NCBI GenBank assembly: GCA_937920335.1
Contig: CALGUT010000476.1
Span: forward strand, 1 to 32,454
Reading direction: 5' to 3'
DNA: 32,454 bases
From: an uncultured Opitutales bacterium
GTDB lineage: Bacteria > Verrucomicrobiota > Verrucomicrobiia > Opitutales > UBA2995
Of the stretch, positions 1 through 9,107 are shown piece by piece. How positions within the stretch are numbered: the first letter of the stretch is position 1; every line of letters begins with the position of its first letter. Both the position numbers and the translations under genes were made by a program. The notes beneath the pieces are model-generated. The model ran no database searches. It was not told where the DNA came from and saw nothing but the letters and a program-made list of their open reading frames with translations.

Positions 1-1353
1 GGTCCGTTTCAATGGGACAGCTTTACGATCCCCAAAGACAACCCCTGGAAGAGCTGGTTACGAACTACCGGCATAGATTTTTCTCCTGATGGTAAATCAG
101 CCTACCTATGCAGTTGGGACGGTGATGTCTGGAAGGTCGACGGTATCACGGATGAAAACTCTCCTATTGTCACCTGGCACCGAATCGCGGCCGGACTATT
201 CCAACCCCTGGGTATCAAACTGGTCGATGGTGAGATATTCGTAACCTGTCGGGATCAGCTCGTTAAGCTCAACGACCTGAACGGCGACGGTGAAACCGAT
301 TTCTACGAGAGCTTTAACAGCGATCACCAAGTCACTGAGCATTTCCACGAATTTGCGATGGGCCTGCAGACTGATGGAGATGGAAATTTCTATTACGCCA
401 AAAGCGCTCGTCATGCCCGCCCTCCTCTCGTGTCGCATCACGGAACACTGATCAAGGTGAGTCCGGACGGCCAAAGCAGCGAGATTCTGGCCAAAGGCTT
501 CCGGGCGGCTAACGGCGTCTGCATCAATCCCGACGGCAGTTTTATTGTGACCGATCAGGAAGGGCATTGGAATCCGATGAACCGCATCAACTGGGTTCGC
601 CCGGGGGACAAATTTTATGGAAATATGTGGAGCTACGGCGTTGGAGACGATACCTCCAATGAAGCGATGGAGCAACCACTCGCCTGGGTGGACAAGGGCT
701 TCGACCGGTCGCCGTCCGAGTTGCTCTGGGTCGACAGCAAAAACTGGGGGCCGCTTAATCGGAAACTGCTCAACCTCTCCTATGGCCATGGTCGTCTGGA
801 GATCGTTCCCCATGAATTTATCGACGGACAACCTCAGGGCGGTCTCTGTCGTCTTCCGATCCCCGACTTCCCGACCGGGACCATGCGAGGCCGTTTTCAT
901 CCAGAAAACGGACACCTCTATCTGTGTGGCATGTCAGCCTGGGGAACAGCACAGATGCACCAGACCGGTGGATTTTATCGTATCCGCGCAACCGGCAAGC
1001 CTAGCCACCTGCCGGTTGGATTGGCAGCCAAGGAAAGCGGTATCGAAATCACCTTTTCGGAAGCGATCGATCCCGACTCCCTGAAAACAAAAGAGGCTCT
1101 CATGGTTCAAAGCTGGGCTCTCGAGCGGTCTGCCAAATATGGTTCTGATCACTACGACAAGAAGACACTAGAGATCTCAAACACCACGCTTTCCCGAGAT
1201 GGGAAACGCTTATTTATTGAACTGCCAGTAATTGAACCCGTATGGCAAATGTCGATACAATACCAACTAGAAGGCTCGAAAGGGGAACCCGTCAAAGGCG
1301 AGATTCAGAATACGATTCATCAATTGGGATCTCAGGGCGACCCTATAAATTAA
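1..1353 (+). CDS. PVC-type secreted propeller protein, 3' part (partial)
   Basis: The reading frame is open from base 1, so the 5' end lies outside the window. The ATG at 358 in the ORF track is internal, not the start. The visible 450 residues contain repeated beta-propeller blades (for example 'GIDFSPDGKSAYLCSWDGDVW' style repeats and 'NGVCINPDGSFIVTDQEG'), a segment 'GRFHPENGHLYLCG', and a C-terminal beta-rich domain. The whole stretch aligns by eye with residues of about 345-800 in the protein at 28783-31626 (shared 'DNPW.S.LR..G.DF', 'LNDLNGDGETDFYE' versus 'DRNNNGEADYYE', 'ATGKPSHLPV' versus 'YTGKPLHLPV'). Unlike that paralogue it stops before any copper domain. A DUF6797-like N-terminus is expected upstream. 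It is probably exported. Its biochemical role is unknown; related proteins are often called PQQ/glucose-dehydrogenase-like or heme-binding PVC proteins, but no CxxCH motif is visible here. It sits 13 bp upstream of the sulfatase array and may be co-transcribed with it. Confidence 0.85.
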   Translation, partial: GPFQWDSFTIPKDNPWKSWLRTTGIDFSPDGKSAYLCSWDGDVWKVDGITDENSPIVTWHRIAAGLFQPLGIKLVDGEIFVTCRDQLVKLNDLNGDGETDFYESFNSDHQVTEHFHEFAMGLQTDGDGNFYYAKSARHARPPLVSHHGTLIKVSPDGQSSEILAKGFRAANGVCINPDGSFIVTDQEGHWNPMNRINWVRPGDKFYGNMWSYGVGDDTSNEAMEQPLAWVDKGFDRSPSELLWVDSKNWGPLNRKLLNLSYGHGRLEIVPHEFIDGQPQGGLCRLPIPDFPTGTMRGRFHPENGHLYLCGMSAWGTAQMHQTGGFYRIRATGKPSHLPVGLAAKESGIEITFSEAIDPDSLKTKEALMVQSWALERSAKYGSDHYDKKTLEISNTTLSRDGKRLFIELPVIEPVWQMSIQYQLEGSKGEPVKGEIQNTIHQLGSQGDPIN

Positions 1354-1366
1354 AGAAATTGATTCG

Positions 1367-2881
1367 ATGAACCGGTTAATCCTCCCAATCTTTCTTTCAT
1401 GGATAATACTCAACGAGCTGCATGCCGAGAAACCGAATATACTCTGGATCATGTCTGACGATCATGCGGCTCACGCAATCAGCGCCTATGGCGGACGATT
1501 TGCGGAAGTGGCCCCGACCCCGAACCTGGATCGACTTGCCAGCGAAGGGATGCGATTCACCAATGCGTTTGTCACCAATTCCATTTGCACGCCTAGCCGC
1601 GCCGTGCTCTGGACCGGAAAATATTCGCACCGAAACGGCGTCTACAAGTTTACCGGGCTCGACCAAAGTCAACCGACCCTGCCGAAGTATATGCAAGCGC
1701 ACGGTTACCAAACTGGCTTCGTGGGGAAATATCACCTACATACTAATCCAGTAGGATTCGACCACTGGTCGATCCTTCCCGGCCAGGGAAGGTATCACGA
1801 TACAGCGTTTGTTGAGATGGGTGACGAGGATCCATCCGGTATCGTCACAAAGGGTAAGCGAACGGCCTACGAAGGTTGGCATTCAACGGATATCATCACC
1901 CACAAGGCGTTGGAATGGTTCAAAGAGGTTCGGAATCCAGACGAACCGTTTTTCTACATGCTTCATTACAAGGCACCCCATGATTTGTGGGAACATGCGC
2001 ACCGTTATGATGATTATCTAGCGGATGTGAATATCCCCGAACCTGCGAACTTACACGACCATGGAAGCGGGCGATCCCCTGCGCTTGACCAATCGACGCA
2101 GGATATAGCCGGAACGAGTCGCCACACCCAGTTTACCGACGCCATCAACGCAATGCCCCCAAGTCGTGAAAAACGCAGCGTCGTTTATCAGGAATACATG
2201 AAACGCTACCTGCGCTGCGTAAAAGGTATCGACGATAATCTTGGCAAAGTGTTCGCCTACCTCGAAGAGTCTGGACTGTCTGAGAACACCATTGTTATGT
2301 ATACCGCCGACCAGGGATTTTTCCTGGGAGAACATGGACTCTACGACAAACGCCTCATCCATGAGGAATCGTTGCGGGTGCCTCTCATCGTCCGCTGGCC
2401 CGGACAAGTTGCCGCCGGCCAAGTCCGCGAAGAGATGATACTGAACCTCGACTACGCAGAAACGTTATTGGATATCGCTGGACACCCTGTGCCTGATGAT
2501 ATGCAGGGACGTAGCTTCAAGCCCATTCTCCAAGGAAATCGAGTCGAAGACTGGCGGGACGCTTTCTACTACCGCTACTACTACTCTCATTTTGATACCC
2601 CGAGCCACTACGGTATTCGCACCCAAGATCTCAAACTCGTCTATTACGATACCCGGGACGAGTGGGAGCTCTACGACCTGAAGACCGATCCAACTGAAAT
2701 GTATAATCTAGCCGGTGACCCGGCATGGAAGAATCGGTTGGCGTCCTTGAAAACCCGCTTGAAAATCCTCCAGAAAGAAGCGGGCGACGATCCTTCTGAC
2801 ATCGGAGATTTTCCCCGAACAGGAAACGCGGAGCTCGATCAATTCGAAAAAGAACGTCTGGCACGACGGAATGCGAGATGA
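1367..2881 (+). CDS. S1-family sulfatase no. 1 (CTPSR type, DQG variant)
   Basis: Secreted formylglycine-dependent sulfatase of 504 aa that hydrolyses sulfate esters (or sulfamates) on a glycan. An N-terminal signal peptide (about residues 1-20, ending ELHA) precedes 'KPNILWIMSDDH', whose Asp31-Asp32 bind calcium. The maturation motif is C74-T-P-S-R, so Cys74 would become formylglycine. Further active-site elements are 'GKYHLH', 'YKAPHDLW', 'TADQG' and 'DKRLIHEESLRVPLIVRWP'. The Asp-Gln pair in place of the usual Asp-Asn and the ending 'YDLKTDPTEMYNLA' suit the branch carrying a DUF4976-like C-terminal domain. That branch includes heparan-type and GlcNAc-6-sulfatases, but the substrate cannot be read from sequence alone. 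The ATG has no Shine-Dalgarno sequence. The stop codon overlaps the next start (ATGA), indicating translational coupling. Confidence 0.93.
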   Translation: MNRLILPIFLSWIILNELHAEKPNILWIMSDDHAAHAISAYGGRFAEVAPTPNLDRLASEGMRFTNAFVTNSICTPSRAVLWTGKYSHRNGVYKFTGLDQSQPTLPKYMQAHGYQTGFVGKYHLHTNPVGFDHWSILPGQGRYHDTAFVEMGDEDPSGIVTKGKRTAYEGWHSTDIITHKALEWFKEVRNPDEPFFYMLHYKAPHDLWEHAHRYDDYLADVNIPEPANLHDHGSGRSPALDQSTQDIAGTSRHTQFTDAINAMPPSREKRSVVYQEYMKRYLRCVKGIDDNLGKVFAYLEESGLSENTIVMYTADQGFFLGEHGLYDKRLIHEESLRVPLIVRWPGQVAAGQVREEMILNLDYAETLLDIAGHPVPDDMQGRSFKPILQGNRVEDWRDAFYYRYYYSHFDTPSHYGIRTQDLKLVYYDTRDEWELYDLKTDPTEMYNLAGDPAWKNRLASLKTRLKILQKEAGDDPSDIGDFPRTGNAELDQFEKERLARRNAR

Positions 2882-4452
2882 GAATCTCAGCGCCCCGAAT
2901 CAAGATTATGCGAAATGTCTTCCACGCGTTGTGGATCCCATTCGTTGTTCTTACCTCCCTCCCAGCAAAAGAGTTACCCAATATCGTTATCATCTACGCC
3001 GACGATCTGGGTTACGGTGATGTACAAAGCTATAATCCCAAACGTGGTAGAATTCCCACGCCGCATATCGATCGCCTTGCGACGGACGGTATGCGTTTCA
3101 CGGATGCCCATTCTTCCTCGGGCGTTTGCTCGCCATCGCGATACACACTGCTCACCGGTCGTTATCATTGGAGGACTCGTTTACAGAATGGGATCGTTGG
3201 ACGCTGGGGAGCTCCCGTTATTCCGCCTGAGCGTTTGACGATTGCAGGGTTGGCTAAACAGGCTGGATACAATACCGCTTGCATCGGTAAATGGCACCTG
3301 GGTTGGAACTGGCCTATTCCTGAAGAAGAACTCGACTTATTTAACACCGGAGGCTACGGCGGAAACAAAGACGTTATAGCCACTGACGCACACCGGGAGG
3401 CATGGAAGAGTGTGTTTTCTCAGCGAATACCAGGAGGACCCACGACGGTTGGCTTCGATAGTTATTTCGGAACGGATGTCCCCAATTGGCCTCCGTTTTG
3501 TTACATCGAAAACGACCAGACGATCGGTATACCGAGTGAGTATGCTCACATCTCTCTTTTTGAAAAGAATCAGGCTAGCGTTCAAGGTCCCGCCTTACCG
3601 AACTGGACCCTGGAGCCCATCTTACCAGAACTCGGGAAGCGCGCGTCCGACTATATAACCCAACATGCAGAGTCAGATAACCCCTACCTACTCTACATGG
3701 CTCTCACTTCCCCACACACTCCACTCTCGGTGAACGAAGCATGGAAGGGTAAGAGCGGGCTGGGCCTCTACGCAGATTTTGTCATGGAAACCGATGCGAT
3801 CGTCGGGCGGGTATTGTCAGCCGTCGAAACAAGTGGAGAGACTCAAGATACCCTCGTAATTTTCACAAGCGACAACGGTTGTGCACCTTACATTGGCGTT
3901 GAAGAGCTTGAGTCAAACGGCCACTACGCCAGCGGAGATCTCAGAGGATACAAATCGGATGTATGGGAGGGAGGCCATCGAGTTCCGTTTATCGTCCGTT
4001 GGCCTAAGGTCGTCGAACCGGGTAGCACAAACGACCAACTTGTCCATCAAGCGGATCTAATGGCAACCTTCGCGAGTATCTTTGAAAGACGGCTTCCTGA
4101 CTCGGCTGGCGAGGATAGTTTCAGTATCCTATCTTTATTTAAAGGCAGTCCTGACCCCATTCGTAAATATGCAGTGAGTTGTTCAGCCAAAGGTCTGCCC
4201 GGCATTCGAGCCGGCGCCTGGAAATTGATACTTGGTCCGGGTTCAGGCGGTTGGGCCAAAGGCAGTGAAGACGAAGCCATCCAACTTTATAATCTGGAAA
4301 AAGACTTGGGAGAAACCCAAAACCTGGCCCAAAAATCGCCCGACACGGTCGCCTATATCCAGGCCGTATATGAATCTATGATACGCAACGGAAGAAGTAC
4401 TTCAGGTATTGCCCAATCGAACGATGTTGAGGTGGTCCGTTATCCTAAATAA
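2878..4452 (+). CDS. S1-family arylsulfatase-type sulfatase no. 2 (CSPSR)
   Basis: Exported sulfatase of 524 aa. 'LPNIVIIYADDLGYGD' carries the calcium-binding Asp42-Asp43. C84-S-P-S-R followed by 'LLTGRYHWR' is the formylglycine motif. 'GKWHLG', 'TSPHTPL', 'TSDNG' and 'GYKSDVWEGGHRVPFIVRWP' supply the rest of the sulfate pocket. The layout and the ending 'NGRSTSGIAQSND' group it with sulfatases 3 and 7 of this window; it resembles SulfAtlas S1_15 members (6-O-sulfatases on galactose/GalNAc), a tentative assignment from memory. The ATG at 2878 overlaps the previous stop by four bases (ATGA). The in-frame ATG at 2908 would give a cleaner signal peptide (MRNVFHALWIPFVVLTSLPA) and is a real alternative start. 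Confidence 0.92.
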   Translation: MRISAPRIKIMRNVFHALWIPFVVLTSLPAKELPNIVIIYADDLGYGDVQSYNPKRGRIPTPHIDRLATDGMRFTDAHSSSGVCSPSRYTLLTGRYHWRTRLQNGIVGRWGAPVIPPERLTIAGLAKQAGYNTACIGKWHLGWNWPIPEEELDLFNTGGYGGNKDVIATDAHREAWKSVFSQRIPGGPTTVGFDSYFGTDVPNWPPFCYIENDQTIGIPSEYAHISLFEKNQASVQGPALPNWTLEPILPELGKRASDYITQHAESDNPYLLYMALTSPHTPLSVNEAWKGKSGLGLYADFVMETDAIVGRVLSAVETSGETQDTLVIFTSDNGCAPYIGVEELESNGHYASGDLRGYKSDVWEGGHRVPFIVRWPKVVEPGSTNDQLVHQADLMATFASIFERRLPDSAGEDSFSILSLFKGSPDPIRKYAVSCSAKGLPGIRAGAWKLILGPGSGGWAKGSEDEAIQLYNLEKDLGETQNLAQKSPDTVAYIQAVYESMIRNGRSTSGIAQSNDVEVVRYPK

Positions 4453-4482
4453 TCCCTCCATTTGATTAAGGAACAACCGGAA

Positions 4483-6048
4483 ATGGATACCAGCGAAAAG
4501 ACTGCACACTGTTACAGCACCCGCGCTTATGGATGCAATCGGTTGCGATCAAGTTTACTACCCTCTCTCGGGCTGCTCGTCCTAATTGTATTTCCCCTTT
4601 TCGCGCAGTCAGAACGCCCCAACATCGTTGTCATCTTCGCCGATGACCTGGGCTACGGAGATATTGGGTGCTACAATCCTGAATCGCGTATCCCAACGCC
4701 CCATATCGATAACCTCGCATCAGAGGGTATTCGCTTCACCGATGCACATTCGGCTGATTCCGTATGCACCCCGTCGCGCTACGGTTTGTTAACCGGACGA
4801 TACAGTTGGCGAGGTAAGCTTAAGACCGGCGTATTGTTCAACTGGGAACCACCACTGATCGAAGCCGATAGAATGACTCTCGCATCTCTTCTAAAAACGA
4901 ACGGCTACCGGACAGCTATTTCTGGCAAATGGCACCTGGGCCTCGGATTCACCGCCAAACCAGGCAAGGACGTCAATTTCGAACAAGTGCTCCCCTGGTC
5001 AGGTGGACCCGAGCCGGACCGTGCCATCAGTGAGAGTATCGATTTATCGGCCCCCATTTTGGGTGGGCCAGAAGAATTAGGATTCGACGAGGCCTTTTAT
5101 ACAGCCGGTTGCTCCACAGACCAGGAACCGTTTTGCTTCATTGAAAACAAGCTCATGCTCGACATGGAAGAGGCTAGCTATCGAACCCCCCATGGCAGTT
5201 GGCGCAGCGGAATGGCCTCTCCAAGCTGGGTCAATGAACCTGTCGATATTCGTTTCACGGACTGGGCGATCGACTTCATAGAGGCCTCTCATAACGAAAA
5301 TCCGACCCAACCCTTTTTCCTCTACCTGCCCTTATCGTCTCCCCACTCGCCTCACGTAACGGTCGAATTCGCGCATGGGAAATCGGAGGCTGGCACACGC
5401 GGCGACATGGTTTGGCTGGTCGATTGGGTAACCGGACAAATTATGGCAAAACTGGACGAGCTTGGGCTGAGCGACAATACGCTGATCATCGTAACGAGCG
5501 ACAACGGTCCCCTTATAGGTTCACTCGAATTCGGTAAACCCGAAGGTACTGCAAAAGTAAGTAATGGGCACAAATCGATGGGCAACTTGCGCGGCCAAAA
5601 AGGACGCGTCTGGGAAGCAGGCCACCGAGTTCCGTTTGTGGTCCGTTGGCCCAAACTAATACCGCAAGGACTAGTGAGCGACTACAGCTTCTGTTTCACC
5701 GATTTTCTGGCGACATTCGCAGATTTGCTGGGTGAGAATATCCCAGCCGATGCCGGTGAAGACAGTTTCAGTATACTCCCTGCCCTATTAGGAAACCCAA
5801 TGGATGAAAGACCCCCAATCATCCACCACTCCAACTGGACCTACGCCATGCGATCTGGAAAATGGAAGATCGTATTTGGTGAAGGCGACAATCGTGTTCG
5901 CGCTAAAGACGGCCATGGCTACCTGTTCAACCTTGACGTCGATCCCTACGAGAAACGGGATCTGTGGAAGGATCGACCAGACGTAGTTGAACGGTTGACA
6001 CGCGAGTTTGAAACCATAACCGAGAAAGGCATCTACCCGAAATCATGA
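4483..6048 (+). CDS. S1-family arylsulfatase-type sulfatase no. 3 (CTPSR)
   Basis: Exported sulfatase of about 521 aa. The ORF track begins at a TTG (4462), but the ATG at 4483 has AAGGA about 11 bases upstream and is preferred. A long, Cys-containing N-terminal stretch of about 24 residues precedes a hydrophobic segment (LLPSLGLLVLIVFPLFA), so it could be a signal peptide or a membrane anchor. Conserved parts are 'RPNIVVIFADDLGYGD' (calcium Asp pair), 'VCTPSRYGLLTGRY' (formylglycine site), 'GKWHLG', 'LSSPHSPH', 'TSDNG' and 'GQKGRVWEAGHRVPFVVRWP'. The N-terminal half is clearly related to sulfatase 2 ('YNP...RIPTPHID.LA..G.RFTDAHS'), and both share 'AGEDSFSIL' near the C-terminus. This suggests an old tandem duplication with a diverged acceptor pocket. 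Its last bases overlap the next gene (ATGA). Confidence 0.92.
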   Translation: MDTSEKTAHCYSTRAYGCNRLRSSLLPSLGLLVLIVFPLFAQSERPNIVVIFADDLGYGDIGCYNPESRIPTPHIDNLASEGIRFTDAHSADSVCTPSRYGLLTGRYSWRGKLKTGVLFNWEPPLIEADRMTLASLLKTNGYRTAISGKWHLGLGFTAKPGKDVNFEQVLPWSGGPEPDRAISESIDLSAPILGGPEELGFDEAFYTAGCSTDQEPFCFIENKLMLDMEEASYRTPHGSWRSGMASPSWVNEPVDIRFTDWAIDFIEASHNENPTQPFFLYLPLSSPHSPHVTVEFAHGKSEAGTRGDMVWLVDWVTGQIMAKLDELGLSDNTLIIVTSDNGPLIGSLEFGKPEGTAKVSNGHKSMGNLRGQKGRVWEAGHRVPFVVRWPKLIPQGLVSDYSFCFTDFLATFADLLGENIPADAGEDSFSILPALLGNPMDERPPIIHHSNWTYAMRSGKWKIVFGEGDNRVRAKDGHGYLFNLDVDPYEKRDLWKDRPDVVERLTREFETITEKGIYPKS

Positions 6049-7421
6049 AGCTCATTTTCACCTTACTCTTCGTAGCAAACACATTCGCATGCGCTCATGC
6101 CAGACATCCGAACATTCTCCTAATCATGGCGGATGATCTGGGGGCAGAGAATCTTGGGTCCTACGGCAACACGATTTACCAAACGCCGAATCTGGATCGG
6201 ATGGCGACAGAAGGAGCGAGATTCGAGAATGCGTTTTCGACACCGGTCTGCACTCCGACTCGGGCAATGATTTTGACAGGGTTGTATCCCAATCGTACGG
6301 GAATCATGGAGCGTATGGACAGTCCACTTGATCCGGAAAAGAAGAACCGGCTTCCCGTGCATATCAAAACCTTCGGGCACGTATTTCAAGATGCCGGTTA
6401 CAAAACAGCCATCGCTGGAAAGTGGCACTTGGGCGATTTCCAGACCTACCCCGATCAACCGACTTCGCATGGATTTGATGAGCATTGTTTGTGGGTGCAA
6501 TACTGGGACGGCGAACGCCCCAGCCGGTATTACGGTCCCCACAATTGGGAGAACGGAAAGCATGTGGTTCACGGAAAGGAGGTCTTTGGTCCCGATTACT
6601 ATGCGGACTTTCTCATCGAATTTATGACCCGGAACAAGGAGCAGCCGTTCCTCGCCTACTTTCCAATGAACCTCATTCATGGCCCACTCATCAACCCACC
6701 CGGATTGAAGGAACTCGCAGAAAGTAACTTCCCGAATGATCTTGGAAAGAACGAGCGCAAGGCCGGACACATGGTAACCTACATGGACGGAATCGTTGGG
6801 CGTTTCTTAGCAAAGCTGGAAGAGCTTGGCATCAGCGAGAATACCCTGGTCATTTTTACCGGAGACAATGGAACAGGGGGGAATCTGGTCAGCCAGCTGG
6901 GTGATTTTCACTTGCGAGGAGGCAAGCGAACCATGAACGAAGCCGGAACACGCGTACCCTTCATTGCTCATTGGCCCGGGCGCATTTCAGCTGGTAAACG
7001 CACCTCATTCTTTACTCTAATGGATGTCCTGCCCACCATCGCCTCCATAGCCGGAATCGAACTACACCATGAAATTGATGGTATGGATCTTTCCCATAAT
7101 CTTTATGGCACTAACGGAACAGACCGGGACTTTTTCAATATGGCGTTTGAAGGTGATTGTTACTTCGTTCGCAATGATCGATTTCGTCTTCACGAAGATG
7201 GACGGTTCTATGAGGTCCCCGTTACAAGCGACGAAACCCGTTACAACATGGACGTGGTTGAAGACTCCGACCGTTATGCCAATACCCGTGCCTTTCTTCA
7301 GGAAAAGCTGGATGACTATCGGGCGATCCAGCAATCGGACAGTTCTTACAGCATTGTGCCGTTTGGAACAAACGGAGATAGTTTTAAAAATGCGCAGCAG
7401 CGTTCGAACGCCTTGCAATAA
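6045..7421 (+). CDS. S1-family sulfatase no. 4 (CTPTR)
   Basis: Exported sulfatase of 458 aa with a short signal peptide (about residues 1-19, MKLIFTLLFVANTFACAHA). 'HPNILLIMADDLG' holds the calcium Asp30-Asp31. C69-T-P-T-R followed by 'AMILTGLYPNR' is the formylglycine motif with Thr in the fourth position, an accepted variant. 'GKWHLGDF', 'NLIHGPL', 'TGDNG' and 'GGKRTMNEAGTRVPFIAHWP' complete the pocket. The ATG overlaps the stop of sulfatase 3 (ATGA). The C-terminal 25 residues after 'LDDYRAIQ' are low in recognisable structure. It is the last gene of the first tight block and is followed by a 290-bp gap holding a decayed gene. The substrate is unknown. Confidence 0.92.
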   Translation: MKLIFTLLFVANTFACAHARHPNILLIMADDLGAENLGSYGNTIYQTPNLDRMATEGARFENAFSTPVCTPTRAMILTGLYPNRTGIMERMDSPLDPEKKNRLPVHIKTFGHVFQDAGYKTAIAGKWHLGDFQTYPDQPTSHGFDEHCLWVQYWDGERPSRYYGPHNWENGKHVVHGKEVFGPDYYADFLIEFMTRNKEQPFLAYFPMNLIHGPLINPPGLKELAESNFPNDLGKNERKAGHMVTYMDGIVGRFLAKLEELGISENTLVIFTGDNGTGGNLVSQLGDFHLRGGKRTMNEAGTRVPFIAHWPGRISAGKRTSFFTLMDVLPTIASIAGIELHHEIDGMDLSHNLYGTNGTDRDFFNMAFEGDCYFVRNDRFRLHEDGRFYEVPVTSDETRYNMDVVEDSDRYANTRAFLQEKLDDYRAIQQSDSSYSIVPFGTNGDSFKNAQQRSNALQ

Positions 7422-7450
7422 ACCGCAGAAGGTAGATTGGAAATTGAAGA

Positions 7451-7603
7451 ATGAAAACTAAGCGAAGCGATATTAAGAACAGGATGCTGGAGTTTGCTGC
7501 GAGGATTGGAAAGGTCGTAGATGCACCTCCGAAAACTCGGCTCGGTAATATCATCGGAAGACCTCTCATCACTGCGAAGAATAACCTTAGGAAGCCCAAA
7601 TGA
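7451..7603 (+). pseudogene. Relic of a four-helix-bundle (23S rRNA IVS-type) protein gene
   Basis: A 50-codon frame, too short for the ORF track, begins ATG at 7451 and stops TGA at 7601. Its first 40 residues (MKTKRSDIKNRMLEFAARI... then KTRLGNIIGRPLI) match the familiar N-terminus of the four-helix-bundle/23S-intervening-sequence protein family ('DLK.RLLDFAVRIIKLVE.LP.TR.G..I..QLL'). That family normally continues to about 110-130 aa with 'RSGTS.GANY.EA'. Here the frame jumps to 'AKNNLRKPK' and stops, so most of helices 2-4 are missing. The segment is flanked by imperfect inverted AT-rich repeats at about 7435-7458 and 7621-7642. The rest of the 7422-7710 gap holds nothing else I can support. 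The - strand ORF 7384-7641 is a shadow of this relic. Confidence 0.6.
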
Positions 7604-7710
7604 ACTCTCTTCAGAACCAATTTTACATTTCTAATTTTCAACCTCCCTTTTTCAACTTTCTATAGTAACTCGTCTTCCAACGAGAAGCCCAATAACAAAC
7701 CCTTCCGATT

Positions 7711-9096
7711 ATGATTAAGATCACGATAAAGATATTAGTGTTTTGCGCTTTTAGCCTGTCATTGTTTTCAGCAAGAGACGGACGACCCAATGTCCTTATT
7801 CTCTTCACGGACGATCAGGGGACACTGGATGTTAACTGTTATGGAGCCACGGACCTACATACACCCCATATGGATAAGCTGGCCGAGACCGGCGTGCGGT
7901 TTACGCAGGCTTATGCGCATACGGTGTGCTGTCCGTCTCGGGCCGCCTTGCTAACCGGGCGCCACCCCAATCGCGGTGGAGTTCAAAGTTGGCTACAAGG
8001 CGATCGGAATGGCGCAGATAGCAAAAACGCCAATATGTTTCCCTCGGAAGTCACCATGGCGGAAGTGTTCAAAGAGGCTGGTTACAAAACCGCTCTGTTT
8101 GGCAAATGGCATTTGGGAGCCAAAAAAGGGCATGGCCCGCTCGATCAAGGGTTCGACTACCACTTCGGCCACCTCTCTGGATTTATCGAAAATTACACCC
8201 ACCACTTCATGCATGGGAAAGGTTACCATGATCTCTACCAAAACAATGAAGAGATCTGGCGTAAGGGCGAATACTTCCCGGAGATGATGGTCGATGAGGC
8301 GATTCAGTATATCGACGAGCATAAAGAGGATCCCTTTTTCGCCATGGTCTCCTTCAACTTGCCACATTATCCAGAACAACCCGAAAGCCAGTTCAAAGAC
8401 GCCTTCGCAGATCTTGAAATGCCTCGACGGTCCTATGCTCGCGTCGTTGCTACCGTCGACAACCAGATTGGTCGAATCGTTGATCAGCTGGAAAAATCAG
8501 GTATCCGCGAAAACACGATTATCATATTCAGCAGCGACAATGGTCATTCCGAAGAGAACAACAAAGGAGTCACTGTAGAAAACCATAGCAGTGGTTATCC
8601 CGTTGGCTACTATTACCTCTCACACGGCGGCGGAGGCTACACGGGTAAATGGATCGGACACAAAGGCAACTATTTCGAAGGAGGCATTCGCGTCCCCGCA
8701 ATCATCAGCTATCCCAAGCAACTTCCTCAGGGTGAAGTTCGGGATCAAGTGGTCACCGTAATGGACTGGATGCCAACGCTCATCGATATGATAGGGTTGG
8801 GGAGACCAGAGGAGAAACTGGATGGGCGATCCATGCTATCGATACTCAACAATCCAACAGCACCTACCCAACACTCAGTTTTGCATTTCGATTGGCAAGA
8901 CAGATGGGCGGTCCGTGAGGGAGACTGGAAGCTCATCTCCGACCTAAACAAGAAGACCAAAGTAAGAAGCTATTCACTCCACAACCTAGCGGAACCAAAC
9001 CCGGAAGTAAAAGATCACGCCAAGGAACAACCGAAGCTGGTCGCTCATTTAAAAGCACTTCACGAAGACTGGGCTCACGACGTGAAGCCCAATTGA
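7711..9096 (+). CDS. S1-family sulfatase no. 5 (CCPSR)
   Basis: Exported sulfatase of 461 aa. The signal peptide covers about residues 1-20. 'RPNVLILFTDDQG' provides the calcium Asp34-Asp35. C73-C-P-S-R followed by 'AALLTGRHPNR' is the formylglycine site; the first of the two cysteines is the one modified. 'GKWHLGAKKGHGPLDQGFDYHFG', 'NLPHYPE', 'SSDNG' and 'GHKGNYFEGGIRVPAIISYP' are all present, as is a Gly/His-rich loop ('SHGGGGYTGKW') before the last of these. It is the first gene after the relic-bearing gap, so it may need its own promoter, although none is convincing. The start of the following gene overlaps or nearly touches its stop. The substrate is unknown. Confidence 0.92.
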   Translation: MIKITIKILVFCAFSLSLFSARDGRPNVLILFTDDQGTLDVNCYGATDLHTPHMDKLAETGVRFTQAYAHTVCCPSRAALLTGRHPNRGGVQSWLQGDRNGADSKNANMFPSEVTMAEVFKEAGYKTALFGKWHLGAKKGHGPLDQGFDYHFGHLSGFIENYTHHFMHGKGYHDLYQNNEEIWRKGEYFPEMMVDEAIQYIDEHKEDPFFAMVSFNLPHYPEQPESQFKDAFADLEMPRRSYARVVATVDNQIGRIVDQLEKSGIRENTIIIFSSDNGHSEENNKGVTVENHSSGYPVGYYYLSHGGGGYTGKWIGHKGNYFEGGIRVPAIISYPKQLPQGEVRDQVVTVMDWMPTLIDMIGLGRPEEKLDGRSMLSILNNPTAPTQHSVLHFDWQDRWAVREGDWKLISDLNKKTKVRSYSLHNLAEPNPEVKDHAKEQPKLVAHLKALHEDWAHDVKPN

Positions 9097-9107
9097 ACGA
9101 TCTGTGT

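Noticed and set aside
196-915. 239-aa ORF on the - strand
   Set aside because: It is antisense to the propeller protein, whose frame is supported by clear similarity to the paralogue at 28783. The antisense translation has no recognisable features.
6045-6110. Possible lipobox (NTFAC) in sulfatase 4
   Set aside because: The residues before Cys do not fit the lipobox pattern; a normal signal peptide ending CAHA or AHA is more likely.
6120-6770. 216-aa ORF on the - strand
   Set aside because: It lies fully opposite sulfatase 4, which has all family motifs; it is a shadow frame.
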